A stretch of 14,812 nt of DNA from an uncultured bacterium (GCA_945788485.1 CALZMB010000023.1:1-14812), one strand, 5' to 3'; positions 1 through 6,468 are shown, counted from the stretch's first letter. Numbers and translations are program-made. Notes: generated from the letters alone by a model not told the origin.

Positions 1-6
1 GCGTAT

Positions 7-88
7 GCGCTTGTGGCGAAATTGGTAGACGCGCCAGACTTAGGATCTGGTGTCTCACGACGTGTAGGTTCGAGTCCTATCAGGCGCA
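7..88 (+). tRNA. tRNA-Leu, anticodon UAG
   Basis: The cloverleaf folds by eye. The 7-bp acceptor stem pairs GCGCTTG (7-13) with CAGGCGC (81-87), with A88 as discriminator. The anticodon stem CCAGA/TCTGG encloses loop CTTAGGA with anticodon TAG. A long variable arm, typical of class II tRNAs such as Leu, follows, then a T arm GTAGG-TTCGAGT-CCTAT. The bases after the discriminator are CCC, so CCA does not appear to be encoded. The gene is complete even though an integrative element is inserted at its 3' end, because the element carries an identical copy of the 3' segment. Confidence 0.96.
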
Positions 89-89
89 C
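75..89 (+). other. attL core (15-bp direct repeat within tRNA-Leu)
   Basis: TCCTATCAGGCGCAC covers the 3' half of the T arm, the 3' acceptor strand, the discriminator and one more base. It recurs exactly at 6672-6686 in the same orientation. This is the usual crossover region for tyrosine integrases that use tRNA 3' ends. Integration leaves the tRNA functional on this side. Confidence 0.92.
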
Positions 90-94
90 CCGAT

Positions 95-134
95 AAAATG
101 CTAAGTAGTTTATTATAAACTATTTAGCATTTTT
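95..134 (+). terminator. Terminator hairpin just after tRNA-Leu, carried by the element
   Basis: A 17-bp stem (95-111 with 117-133, a single G-T wobble) closes a 5-nt loop and runs into T-rich sequence (TTTTCATTT). It lies 7 nt after the tRNA end but inside the element, so it probably replaces the native tRNA terminator, which insertion moved to about 6696. The stem is A/T-rich at its base and near-symmetrical, so it may also stop leftward transcripts from the element before they enter the tRNA. Confidence 0.75.
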
Positions 135-148
135 CATTTAATAAAATT

Positions 149-170
149 GCTACTGTTTTTGCTACTGTTT
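149..170. repeat. Left integrase arm-type sites (two tandem copies)
   Basis: Two copies of GCTACTGTTT in tandem with a 12-bp period (starts at 149 and 161). The same 22-bp stretch occurs exactly, in the same orientation, at 6526-6547 near the other end. It lies about 60 bp from the attL core. In the excised circle the two arrays flank the core, as arm sites do in lambda-type attP regions. The integrase-binding role is inferred from position and symmetry. Confidence 0.75.
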
Positions 171-208
171 GCCTGAATAACTCCCATTTCAGCCTCAGCA
201 AAGGAACG

Positions 209-242
209 AAAAAAGCGACCATCCATCACGGACAATCGCTTT
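209..242 (-). terminator. Intrinsic terminator of the leftward element operon
   Basis: On the minus strand AAAGCGA (242-236) pairs with TCGCTTT (218-212) around a 17-nt loop, and the stem runs into a six-T tract (214-209). It lies about 70 nt past the stop of the 77-aa gene, the last gene of the leftward block. Confidence 0.7.
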
Positions 243-279
243 AAATGTTCAATTAAAATTAGCCGTTATGGCTATATTC
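209..279 (-). ncRNA. Candidate small RNA between an orphan promoter box and a terminator
   Basis: A perfect TATCTTTG -7 box (minus strand, 292-285) lies after the stop of the 77-aa gene with no ORF between it and the terminator at 209-242. A transcript from about 279 to 209 would be about 70 nt. It would hold a small AGCC-ATAAC-GGCT hairpin and the terminator hairpin. No clear TTTG -33 box is seen at 20-nt spacing, so promoter strength is doubtful. I do not recognise a known RNA family. Confidence 0.3.
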
Positions 280-284
280 AGGCG

Positions 285-292
285 CAAAGATA
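285..292 (-). promoter_or_regulatory. -7 promoter box TATCTTTG
   Basis: It matches exactly the TAnnTTTG consensus of Bacteroidetes housekeeping promoters and is the same octamer as the integrase -7 box at 6469-6476. The -33 element is not recognisable. It points toward attL and would drive only the candidate ~70-nt RNA. Confidence 0.4.
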
Positions 293-311
293 CAACTTTT
301 TCCCCACATTC

Positions 312-545
312 CTACACGTTATTAACATCTTTCATAAAACTTTTAAAGGTGTCTTCATCTTCTGCAACCATTCTCGAAAGTTCCTCATAATTCAGCCCCA
401 ACTCCTTGCAGTTCTTCAAAAGTACCGTTTGAGCGTCCCTGAGAGTTCTAAACACTGGGTGAGGTTCTAACTTCTCCCCATAACGTGTTTGTACCACTAC
501 CGTGGTACTTTCCAACGTCACCAACTCTTTACGGCAAAGTTCCAT
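312..545 (-). CDS. 77-aa protein resembling the C-terminal part of P27-family phage small terminase
   Basis: It is the last gene of the leftward replication block, next to attL. The central segment (about residues 20-53) reads G-E-K-L-E-P-H-P, then R-x-L-R-D-A, a short helix and K-E-L-G-L. This resembles the P27 small-terminase (Terminase_4) pattern of a basic/Gly stretch, N/H-P, a reA-type helix and a-x-E-L-G-L. Differences: the usual TP-S-R after GL is replaced by NYEELSRM, and the N-terminal DNA-binding part is missing. The family is usually over 100 aa. The frame upstream of the ATG closes after seven codons, so no longer N-terminus is possible. If the match is real, it could be a truncated TerS or a protein that interferes with a helper phage terminase. 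By-eye similarity only; otherwise hypothetical. Confidence 0.75.
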   Translation of the reverse strand: MELCRKELVTLESTTVVVQTRYGEKLEPHPVFRTLRDAQTVLLKNCKELGLNYEELSRMVAEDEDTFKSFMKDVNNV

Positions 546-751
546 TGTGTTGAGGCTTATTGCCTAATTTTTATAAAAATTGTTTATTCCCACTTCAAAT
601 TGTTCTTTAGTCATAAGAAATCGTTATTATTGGTTGGTATTATCATGCAAGCCTCAAAGTTCCGCAAATCCAAAATTTTACTCAACGGCTCGCAAAGGTG
701 GGGGCGAGGTTTCCTGCGGCGGCCACCCTCTTAAAAAAACACACCCCCACC
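546..751. other. 206-bp intergenic stretch with an 8-bp inverted repeat
   Basis: I see no gene here. GGTGGGGG (697-704) and CCCCCACC (744-751) form an 8-bp inverted repeat directly after the stop of the 179-aa gene. On the minus strand a seven-T run lies inside its loop rather than after it, so it is not a standard intrinsic terminator. The part nearest the 77-aa gene is AT-rich and probably holds its leader. No clean TAnnTTTG box was found. Confidence 0.4.
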
Positions 752-1291
752 TCAGGGCTTGCAAACATTCTTGCACATCTTGGAGAAAACTTTGCTCCAC
801 TTCCCCAACTTCTGCAAATGTTCTTGCAGTTTCAACTCTTCGGCAAAGGCCCTCACTCTGTTTGGTCTGAGGCTTGGGTTACAAATAGGTGCAAAGGCTT
901 GCAATCGCACCACCTGACACGCACACACAAACGGCTCTTTGTTGGTGTGTCTGACTGCAAATAAAGCCATCAGGGCAACCGCAAAGGAAACATCAGGGGT
1001 TTCATCATCTTTCACCATATTAGGCTCTATAATGCAACGGTACAACTCATCTATTACAGAGGCTGCAAAGTTTGCCTTTTCCTTTGGCTTCATTGCTTTA
1101 ACTTCCACCTCTGCCTCCGTGCCATTAAACAAAGAAACAATCAGGGTATTAAAGAAAGCCTTTAGCAATCTTTCCTTTTGTTCCTTGCCGTTCTCTGCCT
1201 GAAAGCACATAAACGGTTCACTTCCTGAGTTTGTCGTAAACTCTGCCAACACTACATTTTCAAATATCTTCCTCATTGTTATCTTTTCCAT
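752..1291 (-). CDS. Hypothetical protein (179 aa) downstream of the primase
   Basis: I do not recognise it. It overlaps the end of the primase gene by 32 bp; an alternative ATG five codons in (1276) would still overlap, so the two are probably translationally coupled. The N-terminal two thirds look like a mixed alpha/beta soluble domain with no signal peptide or membrane segment. The last ~45 residues are strongly basic and Leu/Lys rich (around L-K-L-Q-E-H-L-Q-K-L), predicting an amphipathic helix that could bind nucleic acid or a partner. It has several cysteines but no clear zinc-finger spacing. Its place between primase and the TerS-like gene suggests an accessory replication or phage-interaction role, which is inference. 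Confidence 0.75.
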   Translation of the reverse strand: MEKITMRKIFENVVLAEFTTNSGSEPFMCFQAENGKEQKERLLKAFFNTLIVSLFNGTEAEVEVKAMKPKEKANFAASVIDELYRCIIEPNMVKDDETPDVSFAVALMALFAVRHTNKEPFVCACQVVRLQAFAPICNPSLRPNRVRAFAEELKLQEHLQKLGKWSKVFSKMCKNVCKP

Positions 1292-2225
1292 AATTTATGT
1301 TACTAAAATCGTCTTCAACACTCTTCGCTCTTCTCGCCTCCGATAATTGCCAATAAACAGAGGCAACGGTGGCACTTGGCAACGTTGAGGCTGAGGCAAT
1401 CAAATTGTTATACTTGGTATCAGCTGCCGCCTCATCGTACTTTTCAGGACACAAAGCCGAAAGCCTATGGAACATTACTCTTCCATCCTCCCCAAACGTT
1501 GAGGCTATGGCAAGCCCCATCTTTACCCATTCCTCATAATTGGCAAAAGCCATCAGGTTCTCAGCCTCAGCCTTTTCAATGGAAAGTAACATCTTTACCG
1601 CCTCCGTGGTATTGTCTGCCCTCTCCCTATCAGGTGGCAACCTTGCAGCTTGCAGCACATAAGGGAACGGCTTCACGTTCTCGTTAATGTATGGTGTGCC
1701 ATCATCCGACACAAAGAAAGCGTGTGCCACATCTTTGCAAGCCTCATCGGCAATCATTCCATAACGTTTCAGAAAATACCTCACGGCCGCCATATAATGC
1801 TCCTTGCGCTTCTCTGTGGAGTGTATCGGTAATATCACCCTCCATCCCTTACCACTACACGAAAGACCACAATACAACGTATAGGGGTCGCCCTCCACTA
1901 CTTGCTTGAAAGCCCTAAAAGCTAAGTTTGGTCTTTTCGTGTTAGGCTCATTGTCCTTGCCATCGAAATCTAAGGCAATCAGGGGAACGGTCTCAGTTAT
2001 TTTATTGGCTCGCCTCTCCTTGGTGAAAACTCCCATCGCAAATAAAGGCAACTTCTTTTTGAGTTCCTTTTGTTCGCTACTATGATACTCAACGGCTCGC
2101 ACCGCCTCCACTTGCTCCTTGTATTCGCCACTTGTTAAAATGGTTCTCAGGGGCTGAGGCTTTTTGTCCGCCATCGCTCGCACATCTTTAAACGTGCTTA
2201 CCTTAATATCTAAATACTGCTTCAT
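1260..2225 (-). CDS. BT4734/VirE-N-like primase with PriCT-2-like C-terminal domain
   Basis: This is a probable archaeo-eukaryotic-type primase for replicating the excised element. Visible motifs: a hydrophobic strand ending in D86-F-D88 (metal-binding DxD), then C-S-G-K-G-W around residues 123-128 (the sGkG-type second motif), then D-V-A-H-A-F-F-V-S-D-D (165-175) for the third. Residues ~228-297 (N-Y-E-E-W-V-K-M-G-L-A-I onward, ending near V-Y-W-Q-L-S-E-A) match the PriCT-2 pattern of primase C-terminal domains. The length of 321 aa fits a primase without a fused helicase; the ATPase is encoded separately, upstream across the iteron region. The start is the first ATG after the iterons. Some relatives are annotated only as VirE N-terminal domain protein. 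Family assignment is by motif; enzymatic activity is inferred. Confidence 0.85.
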   Translation of the reverse strand: MKQYLDIKVSTFKDVRAMADKKPQPLRTILTSGEYKEQVEAVRAVEYHSSEQKELKKKLPLFAMGVFTKERRANKITETVPLIALDFDGKDNEPNTKRPNLAFRAFKQVVEGDPYTLYCGLSCSGKGWRVILPIHSTEKRKEHYMAAVRYFLKRYGMIADEACKDVAHAFFVSDDGTPYINENVKPFPYVLQAARLPPDRERADNTTEAVKMLLSIEKAEAENLMAFANYEEWVKMGLAIASTFGEDGRVMFHRLSALCPEKYDEAAADTKYNNLIASASTLPSATVASVYWQLSEARRAKSVEDDFSNINYGKDNNEEDI

Positions 2226-2417
2226 ACTAATTCGTTTTTATTGTTTAGTGCAAAGGTGCAAATTAGTGCAAATCAGGTGTCTTGCACCAAATTCGCAATA
2301 GTGTTTTTGTGTTAGTGCAAGCGCACCCCTATAGGGGTGCTTGCACTTGCACTAAATATTGCACCGCTTTTCGCCCTTGTTTTCCTGAGTTGGTGCAAAA
2401 GCCATTTTTGCACTAAA
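2226..2417. repeat. Iteron-rich putative replication origin
   Basis: About 190 bp between the ATPase and primase genes is packed with TTAGTGCAA or close variants on both strands. Plus-strand copies start at 2245, 2263 and 2312; inverted copies (TTGCACTAA) at 2347-2355 and 2408-2416. Variants are GGTGCAA at 2255, TTGCACCAA at 2282, TTGCAC at 2341, ATTGCACC at 2358 and TTGGTGCAA at 2390. The 18-bp palindrome at 2323-2340 sits near the centre. The last copy overlaps the stop codon of the ATPase gene. Clustered iterons next to Rep/primase genes are typical of plasmid and PICI origins. The function is inferred; the repeats are directly visible. Confidence 0.7.
2323..2340. repeat. Perfect 18-bp palindrome at the centre of the iteron region
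   Basis: GCACCCCTATAGGGGTGC is its own reverse complement. Flanking TGCAAG and CTTGCA extend the symmetry to about 30 bp with a 2-nt bulge, so the whole could extrude as a cruciform or long hairpin. It may be a dimer-type Rep site, an initiation structure or an operator for the primase gene just downstream. Confidence 0.7.
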
Positions 2418-3486
2418 TCGGGTCATTATCCACTAACACGTATTTCTTACCATCAACCTTTATAATGCTGGAATCCTTGGCAAACTTTATTTTGTTCTTT
2501 GCCGTTCTCTCAGCCACTGCCGCCTCCATCATATACTTTTCGGTGAGTTCCTTATAAGTGAATCCATCAGGCGCTCCCTCAAATATAGTGTTCATCTTTG
2601 CCAATACCTCCTTTAAATCCTCTTCGCCCTTGGTGGTCTTTACATCAGGCGACCAAATAGGCACACCGTCCGCACCTATGGAAAAAGAGAAATCAGGAAT
2701 GGCAATATTTCGGCAATCGCTTTCGGAGACATTAAAAGTGCCCTCATTCTTTTTCACCTCGAAAACATCAGAGGCTTTTTGTAGTAACAACGTGCCTAAA
2801 TGTCCTTTCATATCGGAATCATCTTTGCGCTTGTTGGTATGCAATACGTTTATTATCGCCACATCATTCTCAGCCGAAAGCCTCATCAGGGAGTTAATAA
2901 TTTCGCTTGACTGCCCCACATCGTTGAAATCCTCCAACAAATCGGCTACTCCATCAATTACCGCCACTGTGGGAGCGTTTTCCCTGACTACCCTTTCAAT
3001 GATAGGCAACCGCTCGGAAATTGCAGCAGAGCGCAAAGAATAAGCCTTAAAGCGTTCATTGTTCCGCTCCGTGCTCCACTTCATCAGGGAGTAAACACGT
3101 CTTGCAAGTGCTGCCGTGTTTCTCTCGTTTTGCTCCGTGTCGAAATACAATACCTTTGCACCATCTTCAACGGCTTCAAATTGAAAATCCTTGCACCCCA
3201 TCACGCTTGCAATGAAAACAGTACAAAGAAAACTCTTTCCGTTCTTACTCTTCGCCTTTACTGCCTGAATGTCGCCCCTTGGTAATGTCCCCACACCATT
3301 CAGGCGCACCGTAAAACGTGGCTCTGGGTAAACCTGAGTAATGTCTATTTCGTAAGCCTCAGAGGTTTCACACAAGCCCCAACGTTTTGCAGCCTCAGCC
3401 CCAAACGGCTTTCTTGCTTCCCTGACTGCCATCTGCACCTCTTTAGGCAAATCGTCCATCAGGTCGTAAAACTTGTATTGCTTCAT
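2413..3486 (-). CDS. RepA-like RecA-fold ATPase (AAA_25 type), replication helicase or initiator
   Basis: The 357-aa protein is probably the replicative ATPase of the element. The P-loop is A78-K-S-K-N-G-K84-S85; the usual first glycine of GxxxxGKS is Ala. Next come V-L-Y-F-D-T-E-Q (112-119), a Walker B strand ending in I176-D177-G178, and a sensor-like L-H215-T-N-K followed by G-H-L-G (227-230). These are in the order seen in hexameric RepA-type helicases of mobile elements. The C-terminal ~60 residues look like a winged-helix domain that could contact the iterons lying just beyond its stop. Its ATG overlaps the stop of the HTH gene as ATGA, implying translational coupling. Helicase versus initiator role is not resolved. 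Confidence 0.87.
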   Translation of the reverse strand: MKQYKFYDLMDDLPKEVQMAVREARKPFGAEAAKRWGLCETSEAYEIDITQVYPEPRFTVRLNGVGTLPRGDIQAVKAKSKNGKSFLCTVFIASVMGCKDFQFEAVEDGAKVLYFDTEQNERNTAALARRVYSLMKWSTERNNERFKAYSLRSAAISERLPIIERVVRENAPTVAVIDGVADLLEDFNDVGQSSEIINSLMRLSAENDVAIINVLHTNKRKDDSDMKGHLGTLLLQKASDVFEVKKNEGTFNVSESDCRNIAIPDFSFSIGADGVPIWSPDVKTTKGEEDLKEVLAKMNTIFEGAPDGFTYKELTEKYMMEAAVAERTAKNKIKFAKDSSIIKVDGKKYVLVDNDPI

Positions 3487-3773
3487 CCTCTGCCCTCCAA
3501 TAGCTTTTCAATGTCCGACAACTTGTAATAAACCGAATTGCCCACCTTTGACGGTACTAAATACTTTGTTTTCTTCCATCGCCACAAAGTATTTTCCGAC
3601 ACGTTCAACTTTTCGGCTGCCTCCTTTTGGGTGAGATAGCTTTCAGGTGTCTTCTGTTTGCTGCCTATATTGATAGCCTCATTAATCAGGCTCAAAGCAA
3701 ACTCTTTCAAGTCTGTGGGTGTAACTGTTATTGCAACGTTCGCACCGCTTTCTAACAAAGTTTCTATTCTCAT
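3483..3773 (-). CDS. HTH excisionase-like DNA-binding protein (MerR/HTH_17 type)
   Basis: This 96-aa protein has a single winged-helix domain over residues ~47-92: L-T-Q-K-E-A-A-E-K-L-N-V-S, then N-T-L-W-R-W-K-K, then L-V-P-S-K-V-G and Y-Y-K-L-S-D-I-E-K-L-L. This is the usual pattern of excisionase/AlpA-like proteins. The first ~45 residues are a probable helical oligomerisation segment. Such proteins bend att DNA to favour excision and, in PICIs, AlpA also switches on the element. It is first in the second leftward block and overlaps the ATPase gene by 4 nt. It could instead be only a transcriptional regulator of the replication genes. Confidence 0.85.
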   Translation of the reverse strand: MRIETLLESGANVAITVTPTDLKEFALSLINEAINIGSKQKTPESYLTQKEAAEKLNVSENTLWRWKKTKYLVPSKVGNSVYYKLSDIEKLLEGRG

Positions 3774-4016
3774 ATTATAAACGTTTTATTTCCCTTTTGC
3801 GGCTCTCGGTGTCTGTTTGGGCTTCTCCCCACCTATTCCGTTTCAAGAATGGCAAAGGAGCAAACAGAGGCGACCCCTTGCCATAACTTGACGGTGCAAA
3901 ATTAAGCCGAATCTCAGGAAATAAAACACTCAGGGGAATCAGGGTAAAAAATAGGTAATAAAAAGGGAATGCCATAAAGGAAAAGTATAACACGGTTCAC
4001 CCCAATAGCAGTAAAT
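3774..4016. other. Upstream region of the replication operon
   Basis: 243 bp between the HTH gene and the terminator of the integrase block. A 72-codon minus-strand frame fills most of it (3775-3993), but I treat it as chance because a candidate promoter lies inside it. Three TCAGG words cluster at about 3913-3945. This is where regulation of the replication block would be expected. Confidence 0.4.
3897..3904 (-). promoter_or_regulatory. Candidate -7 box (TAATTTTG) for the HTH-ATPase-primase block
   Basis: It fits TAnnTTTG on the minus strand about 125 nt upstream of the HTH gene. No TTTG is seen at the expected -33 spacing, so the promoter may be weak or need an activator. Confidence 0.3.
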
Positions 4017-4038
4017 AAAAAAAAGAGGCTTTCGCCTC
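4017..4038 (-). terminator. Intrinsic terminator after the integrase block
   Basis: On the minus strand GAGGC-GAAA-GCCTC (4038-4025), with a GNRA-type tetraloop, is followed at once by eight T (4024-4017). It sits 2 nt past the stop codon of the 226-aa gene and separates the integrase block from the replication block. Confidence 0.88.
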
Positions 4039-4040
4039 CC

Positions 4041-4721
4041 TTATTTTGCGTCCTCTCGAAATGCTTTAAAATTATCGTACGTTATTCGATTTTCCCCCTC
4101 TTTTCGCTCGGGTGCAATCTCCCAAAAATCATTTAGAAACGTTTTGCCCAAAGTGCCACAACCTTTTATTTTGGTATCATAAAGCTTTTTTAATTGCCTT
4201 GCCTTGATAGTACCCAACGAATAAAAGAAAGCGTCCATATCCTCAATATAGCTCCCATATTTCAGGCGAAAAGCCGCTTTTGCTTGGCTCACCTGAGAGT
4301 TCTCCGTGTCGGTGTCCTCTCCCTCAATCTCCCCTATTTCTTGGAGATACCCCCTAACTTTGCCGCTGAGGCTAAAAGTCAAATCAGGGAATCCACCACA
4401 AACAAAGTAGCGCAATTTCTGCCACTTACCAAACATCAGGTGGCTTTCCTCTTCATCGTACCCATTGCGCCAACGAAAATAAAAGTTTCGTTCTTGCGTG
4501 AAAACATCTTCCACTAAATCGCTTGCAGTATCTTCTAAGTCTATATTATCATCATACACAACAGAGGAAATAAGGCTTTGCGCCCATTCCTCTAATACGT
4601 GGTCGTTCACTTGGGGAAATCTCATTTTGTCTTTTACGACTTCCATTTTATCGTAAAAATCGGTTTCTCCATCCACCCAGTTAATTAATTTATCTTCAAA
4701 TGTTAGCCAAACCTTTTCCAT
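4041..4721 (-). CDS. Acidic hypothetical protein (226 aa), element cargo
   Basis: I do not recognise this protein. It is strongly acidic (many D/E runs, e.g. around 51-74 and 128-140), rich in aromatic residues (several W, F, Y), and has no signal peptide, membrane segment or obvious catalytic motif. It starts 14 nt after the 108-aa gene and ends at a strong terminator, so it is expressed with the integrase and the coiled-coil protein. In PICIs the segment between int and the alpA/rep module often carries cargo such as anti-phage genes. Position alone therefore makes a defence, immunity or control role possible; nothing in the sequence proves it. Acidic proteins can also act as DNA mimics. 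Confidence 0.8.
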   Translation of the reverse strand: MEKVWLTFEDKLINWVDGETDFYDKMEVVKDKMRFPQVNDHVLEEWAQSLISSVVYDDNIDLEDTASDLVEDVFTQERNFYFRWRNGYDEEESHLMFGKWQKLRYFVCGGFPDLTFSLSGKVRGYLQEIGEIEGEDTDTENSQVSQAKAAFRLKYGSYIEDMDAFFYSLGTIKARQLKKLYDTKIKGCGTLGKTFLNDFWEIAPERKEGENRITYDNFKAFREDAK

Positions 4722-4735
4722 ATCTCAGCCTTTTT

Positions 4736-5062
4736 TTAGTTCTTGGTACTTCTGTTATTATCTCGCAAAAGGAGTTCCGTTAATTGTGTCGTTAATTGCA
4801 TTATCTGCCGACTTTGCGCCTCTATGATAGAAAGCAAACGGTTTATGGTTTCGCCATCGTTTACACCTGAGTTTATAATATTGCTGCTAACGTTTGTGTT
4901 ATTATCTCCTATAACTCCATTATTAACGTTTATCGTAATATTAGCCCCATTGCCCACCATAACAAGCCCACCGTTTGCAGCCTCATCAGGTACTCCCTTA
5001 AAGCCATTTTCTTTCAGCAGTTTAAAAGCTGTCTCCACTTCTGCCTTTACCACATTCGCCAT
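4736..5062 (-). CDS. Asn/Gly-rich coiled-coil protein (108 aa), possibly a headless regulator
   Basis: Three parts are visible. Residues 1-27 form a short helix. Residues ~30-68 are rich in N, G, V and I with alternating patterns (G-N-G-A-N-I-T-I-N-V-N-N-G), suggesting a small beta oligomerisation segment. Residues ~70-100 are a heptad-like helix (I-N-R-L-L-S-I-I-E-A-Q and so on). From memory, many Bacteroidetes XRE-type repressors have a similar N/G-rich segment plus coiled coil after their HTH. Here the HTH is absent, so it may oligomerise with, and modulate, another regulator. It lies 11 nt after int and 14 nt before the 226-aa gene in one operon. Confidence 0.78.
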   Translation of the reverse strand: MANVVKAEVETAFKLLKENGFKGVPDEAANGGLVMVGNGANITINVNNGVIGDNNTNVSSNIINSGVNDGETINRLLSIIEAQSRQIMQLTTQLTELLLRDNNRSTKN

Positions 5063-5073
5063 AAAGCCCTCCT

Positions 5074-6441
5074 TTACCCTAATTGGTTGATTACATCTAA
5101 CAAAGTGGAATCCTCGATTTTACGATAACGTGAAAAAGCTTTCGACCCCTCAACGTGTCCGCTCATCTTACCAATTATATTCGGGTCGCTCACCTTAAAG
5201 TAAGCATTGCCCACAAAGGTACGTCTTGCCAAATGACTACTTGCAATTTCATTGATAGGCTTTATTTCGTTCTCCCCTGACTTTGGATTTCTTACTACCA
5301 CATTGCGAGTTATCCCCACCTTTGTAAATATCGCCTTTATAGCTTCATTGTACTTCTGTGGTGTAATGAATGGAAACAAACGACCATCAGGGACACTCCC
5401 TTTGTACTTCTCTATCAGTTCCACCGCTTTAGGGTGTAATGGTACACGTGCTTGCAAAGTTTGGTCGCCCTCATCCTTTGTTTTGTGTGGAGCGTAAATC
5501 AACACACCATTTATTATATTATCCTCTGTTAGCTTTATCAAGTCGCCCACACGGCAACCGACAAAGCATTGAAATACAAAAATATCTCTTTGCACCTCCA
5601 AACTCTTAGAGCCTGATAAATCGAAATCCGCAATATCGTTTCTTTCCTCTATGGTGATATAATAAGGAGTGCCAAACTTTTCACTTCCAATCTTTATACC
5701 GTCAAATGGTCTGTTTTTCGTTTTGTCGGTTTCATAAAGCCACACAAAGAAAGCCTTTAGCTTCTTGGTGAGTTTAACAAGTGTGTTATCGCCTCTAACC
5801 ACTAACTTACATTGCCCTCTCTTTACTCCAATAGGGTAACTTTTAAGTAACTTCTGAAAGATTTTAGGGTATTCCTCAGACAAACTCTTTTCGTTTCTCA
5901 GGTAGTCCAAAAAATCCTCTATGTCGGTACGTGTCACTTTATCCACATCGAAAGAGAAATCTTTGTCCTCCGTGGCTCTTCTGAATCCCTCATAACGTGC
6001 CACATCACGCACAAGTACACGAATGGCTTTCGTGTGGTCTACTGAAAAATCTTTCTTTGCCAAATACTCCTCAGCCAATTCATAAAATGTCTTTTTAGCC
6101 TCAACCTTTGGAGCAAATTTTTCAGGGTGGTTAAATCTATCCACCACCTCCTTAAACCAAACAGAGTTTATTTGCTCTTTGGGAGTGTCTGACACTTTGC
6201 CCATGATGTAGGCGCAAAGGTCATTCATCTTCTTTAATTGGTCTTCGTGGTACTGCACATCGTTTCCCACTTTGCGCCTATTAACCACTATCTCCCCATT
6301 ACGGAAATTATCAGGTGTAACAAAGATACCCGACTTTGAACGCACAAAATAATCATTGCCATTTTTCAGGCTAATCAGTACTTCCGCTAAATTCGTGTCG
6401 GCTTGTACCTTTGTAGATAAACGTTTGTATATTGCTGCCAT
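5074..6441 (-). CDS. Tyrosine recombinase integrase of the element
   Basis: The 455-aa protein should catalyse integration and excision at tRNA-Leu. Catalytic residues visible in order: R297 (V-G-C-R-V-G-D-L), K320 (P-H-K-T-K), H403-L-A-R406, H429 (M-S-G-H-V) and nucleophile Y439 (F-S-R-Y). The set is complete. The N-terminal ~100 residues look like the arm-binding/SAM-like region of Bacteroidetes integrases, matching the arm-like repeats found at both element ends. The gene is next to attR and reads inward, the usual layout. Its promoter at 6469-6500 abuts an inverted arm-site copy, so autoregulation by integrase binding is likely. Confidence 0.96.
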   Translation of the reverse strand: MAAIYKRLSTKVQADTNLAEVLISLKNGNDYFVRSKSGIFVTPDNFRNGEIVVNRRKVGNDVQYHEDQLKKMNDLCAYIMGKVSDTPKEQINSVWFKEVVDRFNHPEKFAPKVEAKKTFYELAEEYLAKKDFSVDHTKAIRVLVRDVARYEGFRRATEDKDFSFDVDKVTRTDIEDFLDYLRNEKSLSEEYPKIFQKLLKSYPIGVKRGQCKLVVRGDNTLVKLTKKLKAFFVWLYETDKTKNRPFDGIKIGSEKFGTPYYITIEERNDIADFDLSGSKSLEVQRDIFVFQCFVGCRVGDLIKLTEDNIINGVLIYAPHKTKDEGDQTLQARVPLHPKAVELIEKYKGSVPDGRLFPFITPQKYNEAIKAIFTKVGITRNVVVRNPKSGENEIKPINEIASSHLARRTFVGNAYFKVSDPNIIGKMSGHVEGSKAFSRYRKIEDSTLLDVINQLG

Positions 6442-6468
6442 AACTCATATAATTTTAATTGAACGCTG

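Noticed and set aside
489..870. Overlapping plus-strand frames in the left part of the element
   Set aside because: They are antisense to, or between, the leftward genes, have Arg/Pro/Ser-rich chance composition and no recognisable domain.
2240..2417. CRISPR-like repeat array
   Set aside because: The repeats are 9-mers in both orientations with irregular spacing and no uniform spacers, so they are iterons rather than CRISPR repeats.
3775..3993. 72-codon minus-strand frame with a hydrophobic start, just upstream of the HTH gene
   Set aside because: It contains a candidate -7 box for the downstream operon, has no family resemblance, and its basic tail after a membrane-like start looks like chance translation of AT-rich leader DNA. 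A tiny membrane protein is not fully excluded.
4736..5062. Toxin-antitoxin pair with the 226-aa gene
   Set aside because: Gene order and short spacing would allow it, but neither protein shows a toxin or antitoxin motif.
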